Source: Entoloma clypeatum
Taxonomy: Eukaryota > Basidiomycota > Agaricomycetes > Agaricales > Entolomataceae
Assembly: GCA_963565915.1 (NCBI GenBank)
Contig: OY751494.1
Location: 310,001-374,000, forward strand
Direction: 5' to 3'
DNA: 64,000 nucleotides
Position numbers and translations under genes: made by a program. A model generated the notes under the pieces. That model was given only the letters and a program-made list of their open reading frames with translations. It did no database searches and was not told where the DNA came from. How positions within the stretch are numbered: position 1 is the first letter of the stretch; every line of letters begins with the position of its first letter. This document shows positions 58,003 through 64,000 of this stretch, one piece after another.

Positions 58003-59422
58003 TTACGGTCTGGTACTCCGAGAGATGGTTGTAGGCGGGGCACCAACCTCCACAGTTTGAATGCCTCCTGTCCCATTCACAGGCACCCTCCCTTCGATCC
58101 GCCGCACAAACTCGCCCCAACACGCTCTCTCATCCGTTCCCATCGCCTCGAACTGTTCCCTCAGCGCCGAACCCTCCGCTTTCCGCCACACACCCCGGTG
58201 GCGACAGACCGTGCTCTTGACATATCTGCTTCCGAACACGCGCTCGAAAGCGCTGCGCTGCGTCAGCGCCACGCCGTTGGGAGGCTGGCGGATAAGGGCC
58301 TCCATGGCATTGAAGCCTGCCGTGAGCTCGGAGACGGTGTAGTCGTTTGGCCAGCGCTTTAAAGGCGGGTGGGGATGGTGGGCGATTGGTTGTGCTTGCG
58401 GTTCGGTGCTCGGTGAATGAGGCGGAAGACTGGGTTCAGCTTCCGGCGCAGGCGTGGGCAGTGACGGTACACCGGAATATATTCGGGACAGGTGGGAAGG
58501 TGGGGCACCTCCCGTAGATATCACATTGCTGGAAGTGGTTATGCTCTCGGAGGATGGAGGAGTTGATAGTAGCTGCAGAGACGGTGAAGGTTGACGATAC
58601 ACCGCAGCCTGAGGACTTCCAACCACGTTAACAGTGGCGGAAGCTATGGCGAGTGGATTTGAAGGCTCTGCATAGAAATGGTTGGGAATGTGGACCTTCG
58701 GTTGCGGACCGGCGGGAGTAGCATCGGGAGCGAAGCGCTTCAACCCCTGCTTGGCTCCTCGAACGTCTGGAGTTGGAACGATAGGGGCTGCGCTAAACTG
58801 CTTCTGTACTTCTTCCTGTAGGCCAATACATTCGGTCTCCCTCAGACCTTCCAAAAGAGACCTACGTAGTTTGTAAAGCAGACGTTGCTGGGTCGCCACG
58901 ATGCGTACAGTAGCTATGGCATGTTGCTCCCATTTACCCGAGTGAGGATCGTAAGCATCCAAATATGATGTCGGTGTCAGTCCTAGATCCGTTATCACAG
59001 AAGATAACTGTAACAGCTGGAAACAAGGGAACGTAGAGTTCATGTGCTGCAGGCGTATTGGTTCCTCCTCGGCCTGTGAGGTAGATTCATCAGATACGAC
59101 GATGAAATCGATCGAGTATCTCCATCACGATGCGAGATGTCCATATACAAAATCGAGCGACCAGTGACAGTACGTAAAGAACACCTACCTTGTACCATAT
59201 TATGATCGTGACTGATCGGTTATAATCCTGAAGCTGCCGCTGCATCTCCTCATCCAGAGAAGGCTGGGAGGGGCTGACTTTACCATCAAAATCGACTGGA
59301 GGTTTCGCAGAAGAAGCCGCTACGGCCAGCGATGCTGGTTGTTCAAGACCAATGAGAGCGCCTTGCAATGAATTCTGCCCTGATAGAACGCGGCGTGTTC
59401 CTGGGTTCCCAAAACATGCCAT
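58003..59422 (-). CDS. Conserved fungal protein of unknown function, Pro-rich
   Basis: Two exons, 59422-59189 and 59073-58003, give 434 residues. The N-terminus (VSPSQPSLDEEMQRQLQDYN, then IIIWYK) is helical, followed by FPCFQLLQLSSVITDLGLTP and a helical stretch TQQRLLYKLRRSLLEGL. The middle is Pro/Ser-rich and disordered. The C-terminus KRWPNDYTVSELTAGFNAME...AFERVFGSRYVKSTVCRHR is a compact, probably conserved domain with many aromatic and basic residues. I recall similar uncharacterised basidiomycete proteins but no function. Basic C-terminus and disordered linker would fit a nuclear protein; this is a guess. Confidence 0.75.
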
Positions 59423-59695
59423 TGATAGATAAGCGCGGCACCCTCTCTGACAAATGATGAAGGCTGTAGATCCAAAAAGCTAGACATGAAACGCCAGGCT
59501 CACTTTATTTGAACTTCAGTTGGACTCTGGTTCCGGTGTCCAGGGACGTTACAAAAAATCAGCGGGTTGTCAGCGGGACCCGAGAAATGCCGGATGAGAC
59601 CCAAACACCAACCAAACACATAACAATAGTCCGATGGACCGATCAATAATGGTACTGCGCGACCGACCGCTCCAAGTTGGTCAACGTCAAATCCT
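59423..59695. other. Spacer left of foldback copy 2
   Basis: About 270 bp upstream of the minus-strand gene, probably its promoter. No other feature is recognised. Confidence 0.45.
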
Positions 59696-60476
59696 CAGGG
59701 ACCGGACCAATGTACCCCTCGAAAACATTGTAAACAAATAACAATCTAATATAGAATTTATTTGCTGACCACATTGTGGGAACACAAGTAAAATCCATTT
59801 TTAATAATTATTTAATGTGCTCTGCATGTTTCCACTGAGCAAATGCAAAAGAAAATGCAAAATGTGATTGTGATGTGGCCCCGATGTTTCCTTCTCTCAA
59901 ATGGAGATCCCATTCAAAAATCAAACCACTTGTTTATCCTTTATGAGAACTGAGTTTGATCCCTATGTCCTACCCTCATGCATGAAATTCCCATTGACAA
60001 AGAACATTTTAAAAGAAATCACGGTGAAGTCATAATCACACCATTTGTATATTTTTAATCTTCTTCTTTGTTTGAGGAAACATTTTAAAGACTACAAAGG
60101 ATGTGATGGGTACATTTTAAACATAGCAGCAGTGTGGTTGTCAATCACATCATGGATTCAGTGTGATTTCTTTTAAAATGTTCTTTGTCAATGGGAATTT
60201 CATGCATGAGGGTAGGACATAGGGATCAAACTCAGTTCTCATAAAGGATAAACAAGTGGTTTGATTTTTGAATGGGATCTCCATTTGAGAGAAGGAAATA
60301 TCGGGGCCACATCACAATCACATTTTGCATTTTCTTTTGCATTTGCTCAGTGGAAACATGCAGACCACATTAAATAATTATTAAAAAATGGATTTTACTT
60401 GTGTTCCCACAATGTGGTCAGCAAATAAATTCTATATTAGATTGTTATTTGTTTCGATTGGTCCGGTCCCGCTGTG
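59696..60476. mobile_element. Foldback (giant hairpin) non-autonomous element, copy 2
   Basis: A 781-bp near-palindrome matching copy 1 (12913-13818). The unique centre (about 60034-60120) is in the opposite orientation to copy 1, so the whole element is inserted the other way round. Both arms lack the same block of about 46 bp that both arms of copy 1 have. The left tip is worn (TCAGGGACC for CACAGTGGGACC); the right tip ends GCTGTG. No open frame of use. Confidence 0.88.
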
Positions 60477-61094
60477 CAAGTCACCATCCTTACTATCACC
60501 AAATTTCTGGGACAAGTCTTGGATGATGGTTCCCCGAGATACTACGTATCTACTTCAAAAAGTACTGCCGCCCCATGTCTAAGTACGCGACTCAACGCAA
60601 GATCTCAAAGCACCCATCTCCTTGGCAATGTCGTTCTGGGGCTTTCCAAACAAGCTGTCCAACCTGTCTTTGGTCATGCCATTGGACCCCTCCCCCCCTC
60701 CCTCCCTGATTTTGCTGATAAAACATTATCAGATCTGAGACTGGCCAGCGGCACCGGCGCAGCGCCTAGAGTAAAAGTCACCTATATGGATGGCATCGGT
60801 CTCGCGTCTACGAGGGCATGAAAGGTAACAAAAAGGGAGGCAGGCGGATGAAGATTATCAAAAGACATACAACAGGTCTAAACGCAGGGGGGAGATTAGA
60901 ATACGACCGCTATGAAGAATAATCTAAATTCTATATAATCCGAAACGATGCAATGTGGTATAATCGTGGCATATGCTACAAAACCGAATTAAAAATAATT
61001 ATCCCTAAGGAGGATATATCCCTAAGTTATGGAAATTATTAACGAGCCCATGATAATCGATCGAAAAAACGAGCATTAAGATAACCCACCACCT
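60477..61094. other. Region between foldback copy 2 and SAMHD1-like gene
   Basis: Contains a plus-strand open stretch to 60821 (ending VTYMDGIGLASTRA) that begins at the very edge of the foldback element. It could be the tail of a gene cut by the insertion, but I recognise no domain. The rest is AT-rich 3' sequence. Confidence 0.35.
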
Positions 61095-63410
61095 TCAGCC
61101 TCCCTTTACCTCCATCGCTGGTTCGGACTTCAACTTCTTCGGCGGACCCCGTTCATCCACATCCTGACCTAACTTCGCCCTTTCCTCCTTATCCGGGCTA
61201 ACATCCCTAGGCCTCTTCAACCTCCTATTCTCCCTCGACGGACTGCTCGGCACAAACGTCGCCGGCACCGTCGTAAAGCTATTATTCATAAACGGCGTCG
61301 ATCCGCTCGTCTTGGTTCCATACGTAAAGCTTGCATGCCGAGAGAACACCCTCGTCCTGGGAGTCGACGGCGCTTCCGTGCTAGGAGGCGTCGCCGACAT
61401 CACCGAACCCTCCAGGGAGAACAACGGGACAGGATCAAAGTCTGGTCCTGGGACGGCGGCGAGACAGGCACGATATGCAGCTTGGACGATGCCAAAGTAC
61501 TCTGGCTTCTTGGTGAATATCCTCAGGAGCACTTCGGCGTGGCATTCCGGCATGAGGGTGGAGTAGTCACCGGGTTCGGCATTGGCACTCTCTGTGTGTG
61601 AAAAACGTGAATACAGTATGTTGAAGAAGGGAAAATCGGGAGATGCGCACTGTCAGGTACCCTCTTTGAATAGAACTTGACAAAGTCGAGAGGGTTCTTT
61701 TCTTTCATGCCATAATGCATTGTCGAAAAATCGACAACTATATCTTGCGGGCGAAGCTCCGATATGTCCGCTCCAGACAAGTCGGGAAGGGCCTTCGCTG
61801 CCTCCGCGATACGTGCGGGTGAAATATGTTCCTTGAAAATCATTCGATCCTTCCACGCCAACGACTTGAAGTCCACCATCTTGTACAGCTCGCGGTTGCG
61901 GATCCGGCTAAAGATGGCACGAGCTGGCGCCAGTTCCTAGACGATGACATCAGGAACATGCTCCCGAGGAAATATAGGATGACGTATGCTGACGGGAGAG
62001 GTGGAAGCTTCAATGGTTAACATAATGGTATCGGTCAGGTGAAGGTACTTTTCCGGGTTAAAAACTTGCTCTGCGATATGAAGATGAGGTTCAGCCGCAA
62101 GGAGGCCATCGATGATCATATACTCGATCGCCTTGGCTAGAAAATATATGTTGACCAAAGAAGTCGATGAAGGCATAGAAAAAAAACTTACCAGCTTTAT
62201 GGTTGTAAACCATTTTATGCAGTTTGAAGCGGGTCGCGCATATCTCATATAATTGATTGGCATCCTTGATGTCATAGCATATTTGGTTGTCAAGAACACG
62301 GGCGGATTTGATGATACTGCAGAACAGACACGGATGTTAAATTGGCTGGATATTTCATTTAAAATGAAAACCATTACCGGGGAAGTGCGATCTTTATGCT
62401 ATCTCCTATCATATGCGAGTCACGCAAAATATAGTCAAACCTGAGGAAGGATCAGAGAGGGTATGATAAGTCAAGAAGCATGTACAACTAACTTGTCTAC
62501 GTCAAGTCCGTTTCGTTTGTTTGCAACGATGTCGAACAGAAAGCGTTTCTCGTCGGGACTGCCCAAAATATCGGTGACAAAAACATTCAAGAATGACTGT
62601 CTGGCGTACGCGCATTGGGTTGGATCGCCTGAAATGAGAGCTTGGATAAACTTGTCATCTTTCGCTTCTAGCGTAATATCATTGTCCTTGACGAGATAGT
62701 TGAACATCATCACAGAGCCGTCTTCGTGCTGCCACGTTCTGCCGGGCCTTAAACGGTAGAAATGAGCCTGGTCAACGCCTACAGACATGAGCGTTTGAGA
62801 CATACAGGGCTTGGGGTATGAACAGCCCGTCCCAGACGTGGCTCCAGGGTCCATGCCCGAGATCATGGCAGAGTCCGGCTATCTCAACGCACTCAATGTC
62901 CCGGTCTGCGATCTTAAGCTCTGGCTGCTTCTTCTGCAGATGAGAAGCCATCAAACGGGCGAGATAGGCGACACCTTTTTTTTTTGGGCGGCAGAAAAAA
63001 AAACACACACATTGAGTCCACGCTAAAATCGTTAATTTCAAGACGCACCAATGCAGTGCTCGAATCTGTTGTGCGAGGCACCCAACCAGACATAGTAAGA
63101 AGTTCCAAGCTGTTTGATGTTCCGCAAACGCTGGAATTGTTTCCTGGCCGGATGTAAGTATACTTTATGCTCCACCATTGTGGAAAGAAATGCATGCTTA
63201 CGTGTCGATAAACATACATAAGCGCGGGGAGAGTGTAACTTTGGTTTTCATTTTGAGTTAGTATATGCTGTCTACCAGTACGGACGATGATAACTCACTT
63301 AGATCGTGTATGGGGTCCTTTACAGCCCTAGCCACCACCGACGAGGCGTCCCTCTTCCTCGGACTATCGTCGGAACCCAGATCGTTCTCGTATGGGTCGA
63401 GAAGCACCAT
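61095..63410 (-). CDS. SAMHD1-like HD-domain dNTP triphosphohydrolase
   Basis: Expected to cut dNTPs to deoxynucleoside and triphosphate, setting the nucleotide pool. Ten predicted exons (minus): 63410-63299, 63238-63202, 63143-63049, 62974-62806, 62747-62493, 62440-62378, 62316-62192, 62136-61994, 61936-61661 and 61589-61095, total 589 residues. Motifs: [32 protein letters not shown] (His79), the HD pair in [11 protein letters not shown] (His118-Asp119), [26 protein letters not shown] with the further metal Asp, and [15 protein letters not shown]. There is no N-terminal SAM domain. The C-terminal 150 residues are low in complexity with a basic [10 protein letters not shown] stretch, a possible nuclear signal. 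The intron at 62975-63048 has long T/A runs. Confidence 0.93.
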
Positions 63411-63937
63411 CTTCACTGGGAGATAGAGGGACTCAGGCCCCGTGGCGTAGGGTGGGGGAAGGCAGACAACAGGCAAGTCGCGTTGAGTGGAGAAATTAAA
63501 GAGGTCACGCTGTGTGACTTGTGACGGATGATGCAGGGTCGATCATTGTCATTTACACTTCAGACGTAAAACCTTAAGTGAGAGGATCACCGTCCTGACT
63601 TGCGAAGCTTAATAGAGTTGAAAGGAAAATACCTATCAGTGCATAAGCATGGACACGGAATTGGCCAAGGATTTACTTGGAATGGGTGAAAGGTTGCGTC
63701 CCACAGACTCCCACTTCGTTTGAGAGAGTAGCACCTGCTCATACTACTTAGTCGATTTGGGTATACAACCTTTAAAATATATATAGTACATATTTATGGT
63801 TTGGAGGCATAATACACATGTAAAAACTTCTGATTCGTGTTACACACGACATGAGTGCATCGCCGGTAAGCTCATCTCGTCGATCAAGTGAAAGGTAGAA
63901 AGACCAGATCAGTGAAAACATGGAAGGCGTCACGTTT
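63411..63937. other. Upstream of SAMHD1-like gene, no gene seen
   Basis: About 530 bp, should hold the promoter of the SAMHD1-like gene. Short frames only. Confidence 0.45.
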
Positions 63938-64000
63938 CTACGATCTCGAGGAGTAAATCCGTCTTCGCAGCTCATAGAGCTCCCCAGCCTTCAACCGCGC
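63938..64000 (-). CDS. Possible 3' end of a gene running off the window
   Basis: At the window edge the minus strand reads RLKAGELYELRRRIYSSRS and then TAG at 63940-63938. The charged helical look would fit a protein C-terminus, but the piece is only 20 codons and cannot be assigned. Confidence 0.2.
   Translation of the reverse strand, partial: ARLKAGELYELRRRIYSSRS

Overview
The window is nuclear DNA of a filamentous basidiomycete, most likely an agaricomycete (mushroom-forming fungus). The evidence is: genes split by many GT-AG introns of about 45-75 bp, a DUF6593-type gene, F-box/leucine-rich-type genes, a multi-exon cytochrome P450, a patatin/NB-ARC/TPR receptor pair, and nested LINE, Ty3, Ty1 and Tc1 elements. 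I saw no rRNA, tRNA or CRISPR. All exon boundaries were read by eye from splice consensus, reading phase and family motifs; no search was run.

Layout. (1) 0.1-14.1 kb is a graveyard of nested mobile elements. A degenerate LINE (minus) is cut by a Ty3/gypsy chromovirus remnant (minus). A Ty1/copia element (plus) follows, with a nearly intact Tc1-type transposon sitting inside its gag-pol frame. Its LTR at 12784-14067 is split by a 906-bp foldback palindrome. (2) 14.29-32.65 kb is a tandem segmental duplication of about 8 kb units. The order is SH3-protein gene (minus), patatin-NB-ARC-TPR gene (plus), methylthioadenosine phosphorylase gene MTAP (minus), then the same three again, then a third SH3 copy. 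The two receptor genes are almost identical upstream but carry 9 and 8 copies of an exactly 120-bp TPR repeat. MTAP is a deleted pseudogene in the first unit and intact in the second. SH3 is broken in units A and B and open in unit C. (3) 32.65-64.0 kb is ordinary gene space: an unknown disordered protein, an F-box family in three states (relic, frameshifted, intact), RVB1, a DUF6593 protein, HAP5 (NF-YC), an ICMT-like methyltransferase, TCF25/Rqc1, a P450, an alpha/beta hydrolase, a conserved fungal protein of unknown role, a second foldback palindrome and a SAMHD1-like HD-domain dNTPase.

How it fits together. The most interesting part is the duplicated NLR-like locus. A patatin lipase effector is fused to an NB-ARC switch and a rapidly reshuffling TPR sensor, as in fungal non-self recognition and cell-death genes. 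It is arranged head-to-head with an SH3 gene and tail-to-tail with a nucleoside phosphorylase gene. The second point of interest is the foldback element, whose two arms have evolved in step.
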